This document shows, piece by piece, positions 23,559 to 31,381 of a stretch of 34,194 nucleotides of DNA. Position 1 is the first letter of the stretch. Every line of letters starts with the position of its first letter. Origin of the DNA: Frankiaceae bacterium (GTDB lineage: Bacteria; Actinomycetota; Actinomycetes; JADGOV01); contig JADGOV010000023.1 of the NCBI GenBank assembly GCA_017882785.1, positions 1 through 34,194 on the forward strand. The letters are read 5' to 3'. The translations under genes were made by a program, and so were the position numbers. Below the pieces are notes generated by a model. That model was not told the DNA's origin. It saw only the letters and a list, made by a program, of their open reading frames with translations, and did no database searches.

Positions 23559-23831
23559 CTATTCGGACGACCCGCCCTGTCCCGGCGTCCCGTGGCGCCA
23601 CGCGTCCGCGCCGGCCGTCGTCGCGGCTTTCGCCTGCTCCCAGCTCCGCCGCGCCAGCTCGGTCGGTGGCGTCTCGAGCTGCTCCACCCACCGCCGGGTC
23701 GCCGCCAGAAGCGCGGAGCTCCCGAGGGCGACCCCTGTCAGAGCGAGTGCGCCACCGACCCCGATGAGGACCACACCCCTGGTCACGAGTGTGGTGTTGA
23801 CCTGCAGTTGCGGCCTGCTAATGCCTGTCAT
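23559..23831 (-). CDS. Small single-span membrane protein
   Basis: A 90-residue protein that I do not recognise. It opens MTGISRPQLQVNTTLVTRG, followed by one or two hydrophobic segments (VVLIGVGGALALTGVALGSSALLAA) and a charged C-terminal helix (WVEQLETPPTELARRSWEQAK). The ATG at 23829-23831 has AGGCGGGGAC upstream as RBS. It lies 65 bp before the three-repeat membrane protein and may be co-transcribed with it. Confidence 0.65.
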   Translation of the reverse strand: MTGISRPQLQVNTTLVTRGVVLIGVGGALALTGVALGSSALLAATRRWVEQLETPPTELARRSWEQAKAATTAGADAWRHGTPGQGGSSE

Positions 23832-24151
23832 GTCCCCGCCTTCATCGTCGTCTGTCACCGCGATCATAGGGGTGATTCCGCCGAGCATGGGCCCGGTGGC
23901 AGTCGACAGCATTCCGTTCTCCGGTGTCGATGTCCGCCGCCGGCGTTCGTCATGTCAGTGTGGCGCGCTACCGGGGTCGCCGATGACGGGTCGAGCCCCG
24001 CGCCCAGCGACCAGAACGGCTACTCGATCGGTCGACGGGCACCCCTTCCCCGCTGAGGGCAAGGCCCGGTTCAGCATCGAGACCTTCGAGCTGGCTCCGA
24101 TGCCGATGTAGCCGTGCATAGCTGGGCTCGTGGCGTCCTTGGCTGCGGTGC
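23832..24151. other. Gap of about 320 bp after glutamate decarboxylase
   Basis: No convincing gene is seen. A minus-strand open frame from 24119 to 23955 (54 residues) has no RBS. A weak imperfect hairpin, GCATCG...CGATGC, at about 24073-24103 could act as a terminator downstream of the decarboxylase gene. The left end should hold the promoter for the small membrane protein if it is not read from upstream. Confidence 0.5.
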
Positions 24152-25552
24152 TCAGTGGTGGAACGGGGTTGTCGATGACGTGGCCGCCGGTCCGGGTTGC
24201 TGGGCCAGCTCGGGGAGGAGCCGCCCGAGGTCGGCCAGGAGAAGGTCGGCCAGGTCTCGAGAGAAGCCGTTGCGTACGACCACGCGGAGCACCGCGAGAT
24301 CGGTTCGGTTCTCGGGGAACGTGTAGGCCGGGACCAGCCAGCCCCGCTCCCGAAGCCGGCGCGACACGTCGAAGACGTCGTACGCCGTGATCTCGGGTTT
24401 CGTGGTGAAGGCGAAGACGGGTAGCTGGTCGCCGCGGGTGATGAGCGCGAAGGGACCCATCGCCTCGATCTGTCCGGACACGTACTGGGCAATATCGCGT
24501 GAGGCTCGCTGGACCTGGCGGAAGCCGGAGTGCCCCAGGCGCAGGAACGTGTAGTACTGGGCCACGACCTCCGAACCCGGACGAGAGAAGTTGAGCGCGA
24601 ACGTCGGCATGTTGCCGCCGAGATAGTTGACGTTGAAGACCAACTCGGCCGGCAGCGCCTCCTTCGTGCGCCACACCGCCCACCCCACGCCTGGGTAGAC
24701 AAGCCCGTACTTGTGCCCGGACGTGTTGATCGAGGTAACCCGGGGGAGGCGGAAGTCCCAGACGAGCTCGGGGTCGAGGAAGGGAGCGATCATGGCTCCG
24801 GATGCGCCATCCACATGCACCGGAATGTCGATCCCGGTGCGCGCCTGCAGGTCGTCCAGCGCCGCCGCGATCTCGCCGACAGGCTCATAGCTTCCGTCGA
24901 AGGTCGATCCCAACACGGCGACGACGCCGATGGTGTTCTCATCGCACAGCGCCACGGCCGATGGCGCGTCGAGGTGAAACCGGCTCCCCTCCATCGGCGC
25001 CAGCCGGATGTCGACCTCCCAGTAGTTACAGAACTTCTCCCAGCAGATCTGCACGTTGGCGCCCATGACCAGATTGGGCCGGCCTTGCGAGTCGGCGCCG
25101 CGGCGGGCCCGCCAGCGCCGCTTCAACGCCATCCCGGCGAGCATGCAGGCCTCGCTCGACCCTGTCGTGGAACACCCGATGGCCTCGGTCGGGTCCGGAG
25201 CGTGCCACAGGTCGGCGAGGATTGTGACGCAGCGCTGTTCCAACTCAGCTGTCTGCGGGTACTCGTCTTTGTCGATCATATTCTTGTCGAGACACTCGGA
25301 CATCAGCTGTCCAGCCTGAGGCTCCATCCAGGTCGTGACGAACGTCGCCAGATTGAGGCGGGCGTTGCCATCGAGCAGGAGCTCGTCGTGGACGAGCTGG
25401 TAGGCCACCTCGGCCGGAACCGGGCCGTCCGCGAGTCGGTGTCTGGGCGGCACCACGTCCTCGCCCAACGCCGGGTTCGCTTCCGTCAGGAAGGGGTTGC
25501 AGACGTGTGCGCGTTCCTCGGATTGCGGTTCGTGCCCGTGATGGAGCGGCAT
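24152..25552 (-). CDS. gadB: Glutamate decarboxylase
   Basis: A 466-residue PLP-dependent decarboxylase that converts glutamate to GABA and consumes a proton. Conserved blocks are ARLNLATFVTTWMEP, CLDKNMIDKDEYPQTAELE, GCSTTGSSEACMLAGMALKRRW and GANVQICWEKFCNYWEVD. The PLP aspartate is in HVDGASGA (about 248) and the Schiff-base lysine in SINTSGHKYG (about 281). Length and motifs match the bacterial GadA/GadB type. The C-terminus ends in Phe-His-His; the E. coli enzyme uses a C-terminal His to close its active site at neutral pH, so a similar latch is possible. No GadC antiporter is in the window. The gene follows the VTT membrane protein gene by 34 bp. Confidence 0.95.
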   Translation of the reverse strand: MPLHHGHEPQSEERAHVCNPFLTEANPALGEDVVPPRHRLADGPVPAEVAYQLVHDELLLDGNARLNLATFVTTWMEPQAGQLMSECLDKNMIDKDEYPQTAELEQRCVTILADLWHAPDPTEAIGCSTTGSSEACMLAGMALKRRWRARRGADSQGRPNLVMGANVQICWEKFCNYWEVDIRLAPMEGSRFHLDAPSAVALCDENTIGVVAVLGSTFDGSYEPVGEIAAALDDLQARTGIDIPVHVDGASGAMIAPFLDPELVWDFRLPRVTSINTSGHKYGLVYPGVGWAVWRTKEALPAELVFNVNYLGGNMPTFALNFSRPGSEVVAQYYTFLRLGHSGFRQVQRASRDIAQYVSGQIEAMGPFALITRGDQLPVFAFTTKPEITAYDVFDVSRRLRERGWLVPAYTFPENRTDLAVLRVVVRNGFSRDLADLLLADLGRLLPELAQQPGPAATSSTTPFHH

Positions 25553-25586
25553 AACGTGATCTCCCTCGTGGTGTCTTCGTGCCTGG

Positions 25587-26237
25587 TCAAGGTAGCCGAC
25601 GTGACCCGGCGACCGCCCGCGCGCCGCGGCGTGTCCCCGGTGTCGCCTCGCGCGCCTGCCGGCGGCGGTGATACCAGCCCATGGCGATCAGGACGACAAC
25701 GCCGAGGGCCAGGCCGTAGACGAGCCATCCGATGCTCGTCGGATCGTGATGGCCGGTGGTCACCTTGCCGGCCCCGTACGCAGCCGGCGCGGTGCAGAGC
25801 ACGAAGGCGACGGATGCCAGAAAGTTCCATATGACGAAGGAGGAGAACGTCATCTTCGCGATGCCGGTCATCCACGCGGGCGTGACGAACACGGCGAGGC
25901 GGCCCCATCTGGCGTAGAGGCGCTCGGCCTTCTCGACAGCCTTCTGCCGCTGCTGCTGACGGCGACCCGGCCGTCCTATCATCCGGCGACCCCAGCGTTC
26001 GCCGAGGTAGTAGCCGATGACGCCGCCGACCGCGCCGCCGAGTATCGACACGATCAACACCGGGGCGATCCTGAGATGGCCTTGGCTGGCGATGACGGCA
26101 GCTCCGGTCACCGCGGCGCCACCTACCCCGGGGACGCCCGCCCAGCTCGCCACGACGAGGAGGAACAGGAGCAGATAGGCCCACACGCCATCCTGGGTGG
26201 AGGTAGCGGCCGCGATCACGGTGAGATCCATCGACAT
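25587..26237 (-). CDS. DedA/VTT-domain membrane protein
   Basis: A 216-residue membrane protein with the DedA/VTT pattern: an N-terminal span AYLLLFLLVVASWAGVPG, the re-entrant-type segment GGAVGGVIGYYLGERWGRRM, a basic loop rich in Arg and Gln, then RLAVFVTPAWMTGIAKMTFSSFVIWNFLASVAFV and a C-terminal span ending in basic residues. The usual DedA arginine/proline motif is replaced by VTPAWMTGIAKM, so transport function is uncertain. The family handles lipid scrambling and proton-dependent membrane homeostasis. The ATG at 26235-26237 has GGGGCGG upstream. It is the first gene of the probable gadB transcription unit. Confidence 0.78.
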   Translation of the reverse strand: MSMDLTVIAAATSTQDGVWAYLLLFLLVVASWAGVPGVGGAAVTGAAVIASQGHLRIAPVLIVSILGGAVGGVIGYYLGERWGRRMIGRPGRRQQQRQKAVEKAERLYARWGRLAVFVTPAWMTGIAKMTFSSFVIWNFLASVAFVLCTAPAAYGAGKVTTGHHDPTSIGWLVYGLALGVVVLIAMGWYHRRRQAREATPGTRRGARAVAGSRRLP

Positions 26238-26524
26238 CACCGCCCCACGGCCGACACTCCTTGGTTGGCGCCCAGTCACTCAGCTTGCCAAACTGCGGTC
26301 AAGCGGTGGGTCATCCCGCCCGGATGATGCGACCGGACGCAGCCTGGGCTCTCTGCCCGCCTGCCGGGTTCGGCTGGGTGTACGGATCCTGGCGGGTTGG
26401 CCCAGGTGTGGCATGCTGCGGCGACGATGCGGAGGCCCCGTCCGGCGGAGGTGGTTGCGGTGGCGGCTTGGCCGCGGGGGTGCGCTGGTGCGTGGCGGTC
26501 GCGGGCCGCGGGGGTGGGCTGGTG

Positions 26525-27880
26525 ATGGCGGACGGACCGTCGGCCCCCGGCGGACCATCGGGGCCGGCGCCTGATCCGTTCGCCTTGTTGCGGTCTCGCA
26601 GCTATGTCGGGTTGTTGGTCCTGGCCGCTGTCCTCGGGGTGCCGGTTTCGGCGGCGGCGTATTTCTTCCTTCAGCTCAGCGCGCATCTGCAGCGGTGGGT
26701 GTTCACGGATCTGCCGAGCGGGCTGGGTTTCGACGGGGAGCCGCGCTGGTGGCCGGCGCCGGTGTTGCTGGTGGCCGGGGTGCTTGTGGGGCTGATTGTC
26801 CGTTTTCTGCCCGGCGCCGGTGGCGAGTCTCCGGCGGCGGGTTTCCATCCTCATGGGGCGCCGTCACCGGTGGACTTGCCGAGTATTGCGTTGGCCGCGT
26901 TGGCCACGTTGGGATTGGGCGCGGTCCTCGGTCCGGAAGGACCGTTGATCGCGCTGGGTGGGGGTCTCGCGGCCTGGGCGGTGCGGCTGGCCAAGCGGGA
27001 TGCGCCGGCTCAGGCGATTGCGGTCGTCGGGGCGGCGGGTAGTTTCGCCGCGGTCAGCACGCTGTTGGGCTCGCCGCTGCTGGGCGCGTTCCTGCTGATG
27101 GAAGTCAGTGGGGTGGGCGGGACGATGGCGTCAGTCGTGCTGGTCCCCGGGCTGCTGGCTGCCGGCGTGGGGTCGTTGATCTTCGTGGGGCTGGATTCGC
27201 TGACCGGGTTGGGTCCGATCTCGCTGGCGATTCCGAACCTGCCAGGCTTCGCTCGGCCGGACATCGCCCAGTTCGGTTGGGCGTTGGTGATCGGCGTGTT
27301 GGCCGCGTTCTTCGGCTCAGGGATCCGACGCCTCGCGTTGGCATTGCGACCCCGGGTGGAGCGCCGGGTGCTGGTGGCGACTCCGTTGGCTGGGCTGGTC
27401 GTCGGTGGGCTGGCGATTGTCTACGCGGTGGGCACCGGACGCGGGTCCTCGGAGGTGTTGTTCTCCGGTCAGGATGCGCTGGGCCCGTTGTTGACGCACA
27501 GCGCGGACTACACGGCGGGCACCCTGGTGGTGCTGCTCGTGTGCAAGGGTCTGGCATACGGAGTGTCGTTGGGCGGGTTCCGCGGCGGGCCGATCTTCCC
27601 GGCGATGTTCCTCGGTGCGGCCGGCGGGATGGCATTGTCCCACTTGCCCGGGTTGCCCGTGGTCCCGGCGGCGGCCATGGGCATCGGCGCGATGTGCGTG
27701 ACGATGCTGCGGCTGCCGATGACCTCGGTCCTGCTGGCCACGCTGCTGCTGCTCTCCGACGGGCTGGCTGTCACGCCGCTGGTCATCGTGGCTGTCGTCG
27801 TGGCCTTCGTCGTCTCCGCGTACGTGCTGCCGGCCCCGCCGGCGCCCACCACACCCGAGAAGGCTGCCGCGAAGCCCTGA
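26525..27880 (+). CDS. ClC-family chloride channel or Cl-/H+ antiporter
   Basis: A 451-residue ClC protein with about ten or more hydrophobic helices. It retains the gating-glutamate motif GPEGP (Glu about 138) and the C-terminal anion-binding segment GGFRGGPIFPAMFLGAAGG. The first selectivity motif, normally GSGIP, reads GAGGESPAAGF, so the central Ser is absent and ion preference cannot be assumed. No CBS domains follow. The ATG at 26525 is preceded by G-rich sequence and overlaps the stop of a 32-codon open frame. Standing opposite gadB and the VTT gene, it suits the charge-compensating role ClC antiporters have in glutamate-dependent acid resistance; that link is inference. Confidence 0.9.
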   Translation: MADGPSAPGGPSGPAPDPFALLRSRSYVGLLVLAAVLGVPVSAAAYFFLQLSAHLQRWVFTDLPSGLGFDGEPRWWPAPVLLVAGVLVGLIVRFLPGAGGESPAAGFHPHGAPSPVDLPSIALAALATLGLGAVLGPEGPLIALGGGLAAWAVRLAKRDAPAQAIAVVGAAGSFAAVSTLLGSPLLGAFLLMEVSGVGGTMASVVLVPGLLAAGVGSLIFVGLDSLTGLGPISLAIPNLPGFARPDIAQFGWALVIGVLAAFFGSGIRRLALALRPRVERRVLVATPLAGLVVGGLAIVYAVGTGRGSSEVLFSGQDALGPLLTHSADYTAGTLVVLLVCKGLAYGVSLGGFRGGPIFPAMFLGAAGGMALSHLPGLPVVPAAAMGIGAMCVTMLRLPMTSVLLATLLLLSDGLAVTPLVIVAVVVAFVVSAYVLPAPPAPTTPEKAAAKP

Positions 27881-27889
27881 CCCGAGTGC

Positions 27890-28462
27890 TCAGGCGGTCG
27901 GGCTGGCCCAGCCGTGGGTGATCCACAGTTGCATCCAGTCGGCCGGGGTGGTGTTTCTCGTGGGGTGCACATTCGGGTTGGTCAGGTCGGCGGATCCGTA
28001 CAGCCAGTCGGCGAGACTGGAGCAGACCAGGTGCGCAGGGGGTCCCTTGCCCTGCCAGTCGCTGCCCCATAGCGCTTCGATCCGTGTGGTCAGCGCGGCC
28101 GGGAGGGTGGCACCGGCGGCGTCCTCGGCGATGCCGACCCAGTCATAGGCCACGCCCAGCACGGCGGCGGCGCCCTTGGTGACGATCTTCCGCTGTGCCT
28201 CAGTCTTGGGCTGAGTGGCGTTCACCAACGTCCACCGGCTGCCGAGGTAGCGCTGGAGATCGACCCAGCCGACCCCGCCAGGTCGGCCCTCGATTCCCCA
28301 CCAGGTGCCCTGCCGGTCCTGATGGTCGACGATCACCACGTGGTTGATCAGGTTGGGCTCGTCCCGCAGCGCGGCGCCGACGCGGATCAGCCGGCCGAAC
28401 ACGCCGGTCTTCGACCGGGTCAGCAGCAGGTCCCCGGGCATCGGCCGGGCCGGGTCGCTCAT
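27890..28462 (-). CDS. Permuted papain-like (YiiX/NlpC-P60-type) protein
   Basis: A 190-residue protein that opens PMPGDLLLTRSKT, followed by NLINHVVIVDHQ (His about 41) and late by HLVCSSLADWLY (Cys about 147). This order, His before Cys, is the circularly permuted NlpC/P60 arrangement of YiiX/YaeF-like proteins. The family includes amide or thioester hydrolases acting on lipids or cell-wall peptides. There is no signal peptide. The ATG at 28460-28462 has an excellent RBS, GGGAGGAG. The gene ends 9 bp from the converging ClC gene. Confidence 0.75.
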   Translation of the reverse strand: MSDPARPMPGDLLLTRSKTGVFGRLIRVGAALRDEPNLINHVVIVDHQDRQGTWWGIEGRPGGVGWVDLQRYLGSRWTLVNATQPKTEAQRKIVTKGAAAVLGVAYDWVGIAEDAAGATLPAALTTRIEALWGSDWQGKGPPAHLVCSSLADWLYGSADLTNPNVHPTRNTTPADWMQLWITHGWASPTA

Positions 28463-28635
28463 CGTCGGCTCCTCCCACGGCTCGGTCGGGGCCCGTACCC
28501 CCGGCTCGCCGCCGTCCAGAAGCAGCATCCTCGCCCATCCCCCGCCCGTACAAGGGCGGCGCGCAGCGGGGCTGCCGTCACCGTGGGCCCTTGGTGCCCG
28601 CGACAATGGGTCGTCGCGCGGAAGGGGCCGATGCT

Positions 28636-29313
28636 GTGGGAACCGTGATCGGCGACCTGCTGCCGCTGGCGCTGGGCGTCGCCATCTCACCGGTACCCGT
28701 CATCGCGGTGATCCTCATGCTGCTGGCGCCGCGAGCGGGTGCCGCGAGCGCCGCGTTCGGGCTCGGCTGGGTGCTGGGGATCATCGTCGTGACCGTCGTC
28801 ACGCTGCTGGTCGCGGGCGGCGCGGACGTCGGTGGCACGTCGGGCGCGCCGTCGACCGCGGCGTCGTGGATCAAGCTGGTGCTCGGGGTGCTCCTGCTCC
28901 TGGTGGGCGTGCGGCAATGGCGGGGCCGGCCCCGGGGCGACGAGCCGGCCCCGCTGCCGACGTGGATGGCCGCGATCGATGAGGTCACGCCGGCGAAGGG
29001 GTTGGGCCTGGGCGTTCTGTTGTCCGCAGTCAACCCGAAGAATCTGCTGATGTGTATCGCTGCCGGGGTCACGATCGCCGGGGGTGGGCTCGGGTCGGCG
29101 GATGAGGTCGTCGCGGTCGCGGTGTTCACAGTCATCGCGGCGTCCACGGTGCTCGTGCCGGTCGTGGGCTACGCGCTCGCCAGGGATCGGATGCGCCACC
29201 CGTTGGACGAGCTGAAAGTCTGGCTGCAGCAGAACAACGTCACGGTGATGGCGGTGCTGATCCTGGTCATCGGCGTGGCGTTGACGGGTAGGGGGTTGGG
29301 CGGGCTCATCTGA
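28636..29313 (+). CDS. GAP/Sap-type membrane protein
   Basis: A 225-residue membrane protein with about six spans, matching the actinobacterial GAP (Sap, sulfolipid-addressing) family: IGDLLPLALGVAISPVPVIAVILMLL at the start, WIKLVLGVLLLLVGVRQWRGRPR in the middle, and AKGLGLGVLLSAVNPKNLLMCIAAGV with its conserved N-P-K-N. Mycobacterial members take part in moving glycolipids to the surface; other members have unknown cargo. The GTG at 28636 follows GAAGGGG. The opposite-strand membrane-protein gene ends 25 bp downstream. Confidence 0.82.
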   Translation: MGTVIGDLLPLALGVAISPVPVIAVILMLLAPRAGAASAAFGLGWVLGIIVVTVVTLLVAGGADVGGTSGAPSTAASWIKLVLGVLLLLVGVRQWRGRPRGDEPAPLPTWMAAIDEVTPAKGLGLGVLLSAVNPKNLLMCIAAGVTIAGGGLGSADEVVAVAVFTVIAASTVLVPVVGYALARDRMRHPLDELKVWLQQNNVTVMAVLILVIGVALTGRGLGGLI

Positions 29314-29338
29314 GGACCGCGCGGACCATGAGACGCGC

Positions 29339-29836
29339 TCAATGCAGCGTCGACTTGAGCACGATCATGACTATTCCCAACGCACCGGCAAGGGCGGTCA
29401 CGGCGACCAGTCGCACGCCGCGAAGCTGCGCGCGTCGGCCTCCCGACCAGCCGTAGAACGTCAGCAGTCCGACGGTGACTGCCAGCGCGATATCGACAGC
29501 GGAACCGATCGAGACGCCGACCACGCGCGCCAGCAGGAGTGCCAGCAGCGGGACGTAGGAGGCGCTGACCATCGGCCATGTCTCCACCAAGGACAGCCGT
29601 GCCTGACGTCGGGTCGGGAGGCGACCCCCCTGCACGTGTTGGCCGAGGAGTTCGGCATAGAGCTCGGCCAGCCAGTAGATGAGAAGGGTAACGAGGATCG
29701 TCACCGCCAGTGGCACCGTACCCAGCTGATTTCCGCCGGTGGCCAGCACCGCGGCTGTGACGACCGTCCCGTAGATGCCCGATGACTGCCGGCGTCCCGG
29801 CGTGGAGACGACAAGCAGGGGGGACCGTCGTCTCAT
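29339..29836 (-). CDS. Small membrane protein of unknown function
   Basis: A 165-residue protein with four or five hydrophobic spans: GIYGTVVTAAVLATGG, AVTILVTLLIYWLAELYAELLG, VSASYVPLLALLLARVVGV, SAVDIALAVTVGLLTFYGW and AVTALAGALGIVMIVLK. Basic residues on the loops (GGRRAQLRGVR) suggest orientation. I do not recognise the family with certainty. The ATG at 29834-29836 gives MRRRSPLLVV; the frame opens further upstream at 29881. Confidence 0.6.
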   Translation of the reverse strand: MRRRSPLLVVSTPGRRQSSGIYGTVVTAAVLATGGNQLGTVPLAVTILVTLLIYWLAELYAELLGQHVQGGRLPTRRQARLSLVETWPMVSASYVPLLALLLARVVGVSIGSAVDIALAVTVGLLTFYGWSGGRRAQLRGVRLVAVTALAGALGIVMIVLKSTLH

Positions 29837-29896
29837 CGGGTGGGGATCGCTACGAGTGGGCGGTGGTTGCGGCCATTGCACGCATCGGGCGCTGCG

Positions 29897-30307
29897 CTAG
29901 GCGTCATCGGCCGTACCGACTCGATGGCGGGTGGCCGCCTGGGCGATGCGCCCGGCGCCGCTGGCGGCCGCCCGGCGCCACGGCGGCACTCCCTCGATCT
30001 CGATTTCCAGTGAGAAGCTGAGGAAGGTCCGGATCAGCACGATCAGGCCGAGGACGCTCACGTTCTCCAGCGTCGGCGCGACGGCGACCGTCCTGATCAG
30101 GTCGGCGGCCACGAGGATTTCCAGGCCCAGGAGGAGCACGCCACCGAAGGTCTCCCGGAGCGCCCGATAACCTGCCCGCCCATCCCCGGAGCGTCGCCAG
30201 ACGACGACCGCGAGAGCCAGTGACCACACCAGGCCGATCACGAGAACGACGACGCCGACGACCTCGAAGCCTTCGGCCATCTTGTCCATTGTCTCGGTGA
30301 ACGTCAC
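29897..30307 (-). CDS. DUF1622 membrane protein
   Basis: A 136-residue protein of family DUF1622. It has three hydrophobic spans and the recognisable block YRALRETFGGVLLLGLEILVAADLIRTVAV followed by VLGLIVLIRTFLSFSLEIEIEG. Function is unknown. The GTG at 30305-30307 (MTFTETMDKM) is preferred because AGGGGAG lies about 7 nt upstream; ATG codons at 30289 and 30280 have no such site. Confidence 0.8.
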   Translation of the reverse strand: MTFTETMDKMAEGFEVVGVVVLVIGLVWSLALAVVVWRRSGDGRAGYRALRETFGGVLLLGLEILVAADLIRTVAVAPTLENVSVLGLIVLIRTFLSFSLEIEIEGVPPWRRAAASGAGRIAQAATRHRVGTADDA

Positions 30308-30362
30308 GTTTCGCTCCCCTGGGTTGCCCTCTGCTCCGCTGGCCACAAACCTCGCATCGACC

Positions 30363-30382
30363 GCCCCCGAGCGGGGCCTCGG
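30363..30382. terminator. Weak hairpin downstream of the S33 hydrolase
   Basis: GCCCC (30363-30367) and GGGGC (30373-30377) can pair, as can CCGAG and CTCGG slightly to the right (to 30382). It sits just past the stop of the last gene of the ole unit. The stems are short, so this is only a candidate. Confidence 0.3.
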
Positions 30383-30386
30383 ACGC

Positions 30387-31379
30387 TCAACCAGCCCGCA
30401 CCCGCAGCATCAGCTCGCGGAACTTCGCTGGCTCCTCGAAGCAGGGCGAGTGGCCGGAGTTCGCAAACCAGATCAACTCCTTGTGCGGGGCCCGGAGCGA
30501 CGTGACGTAGTCCTCGGCGAGGTAGCCCCAGGCGTGGATGTCGTGCCGGCCGTGTGCAAAGTACGCCGGTATCGCAAGATCGGGCACGTCCCGGCGCAGA
30601 TCCAGGTCGAGGATGCCCTGATACGTCGTTGCCGTGCCCCGGTTGAAGCCGAGCAGCACGCGCAGCCAGTCGAGATGGCTGTACTCGGGGATGTGCAGCG
30701 CCGTCGCCGTCGAATGCTGCCGGTACGGGTTGCTGGGGTAGTCGTTGAACTGCTCGGCTCCACCGCTGATCGCGTGATACTTCAGTCCTGCGCGGAGCCC
30801 GCTGTACGGCGGCGGTCCGTTGCGGACGAGCCGTGTGACGGTCCTCGCCTGCGCTGCCTCTTCCGCGCGGGCTCGAGTCCACTCCCAGCTCACCCGATCG
30901 TTCTCCGCGACGGCGACCACGGTGCCGACCCCGACGAAGCTGGCAAACAGGTCGGGGCGACGTTGAGCGGCGAGGATGCCCAGCACGGCTCCCCAGGAAT
31001 GTCCGATGAGGTGGAGAGGCTGTCCGGGGAACATCACATGCAATCGCTCGGCGAGGTCTACGGCATCATCCACATACCGCTCGGGGCGCAGCGAGGACCG
31101 GCGGGTGAGCAGACGGTAGGACTTGCCGGCGCCACGCTGATCCCAGTTGACAACGACGAAGGAGTGTTCCAGCGCGCCGTTGAACGTGCGGACCCAGCCG
31201 ATCTCCGATCCGCCCGGGCCGCCGGCGAGGAACAGCAGGATCGGCCCGTCCTGCCGGTGCCCGCGGAGCACCAGCCACTGCTGCACACCGCCCAGCCGGA
31301 CCCGCTCCAGTCTCGCAACACTGCCGGGGACACTACGGCCGAGCTCGTCGACGATCGGCGGAGTGGAGCGGCGCAGCAT
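30387..31379 (-). CDS. Alpha/beta hydrolase, proline iminopeptidase-like (S33)
   Basis: A 330-residue S33-type hydrolase. Features are the oxyanion motif GGPGGSE (about 53-59), VNWDQRGAGKSY, the nucleophile elbow GHSWGAVLG (Ser about 128), the acid in FAHGRHDIHAWG and the catalytic His in NSGHSPCFEEP. The family cleaves N-terminal prolyl residues or small esters; the exact substrate is not readable. The ATG at 31377-31379 lies 2 nt after the oleD stop and has GGAAGG upstream, so it is very likely co-transcribed with oleBCD. It is distinct from OleB, whose C-terminus is upstream, and is not a known part of the olefin pathway. Confidence 0.87.
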   Translation of the reverse strand: MLRRSTPPIVDELGRSVPGSVARLERVRLGGVQQWLVLRGHRQDGPILLFLAGGPGGSEIGWVRTFNGALEHSFVVVNWDQRGAGKSYRLLTRRSSLRPERYVDDAVDLAERLHVMFPGQPLHLIGHSWGAVLGILAAQRRPDLFASFVGVGTVVAVAENDRVSWEWTRARAEEAAQARTVTRLVRNGPPPYSGLRAGLKYHAISGGAEQFNDYPSNPYRQHSTATALHIPEYSHLDWLRVLLGFNRGTATTYQGILDLDLRRDVPDLAIPAYFAHGRHDIHAWGYLAEDYVTSLRAPHKELIWFANSGHSPCFEEPAKFRELMLRVRAG

Positions 31380-31381
31380 GG

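Noticed and set aside
23955-24119. A 54-codon minus-strand frame in the gap after gadB
   Set aside because: No ribosome binding site, no family resemblance, and normal for chance in GC-rich DNA.
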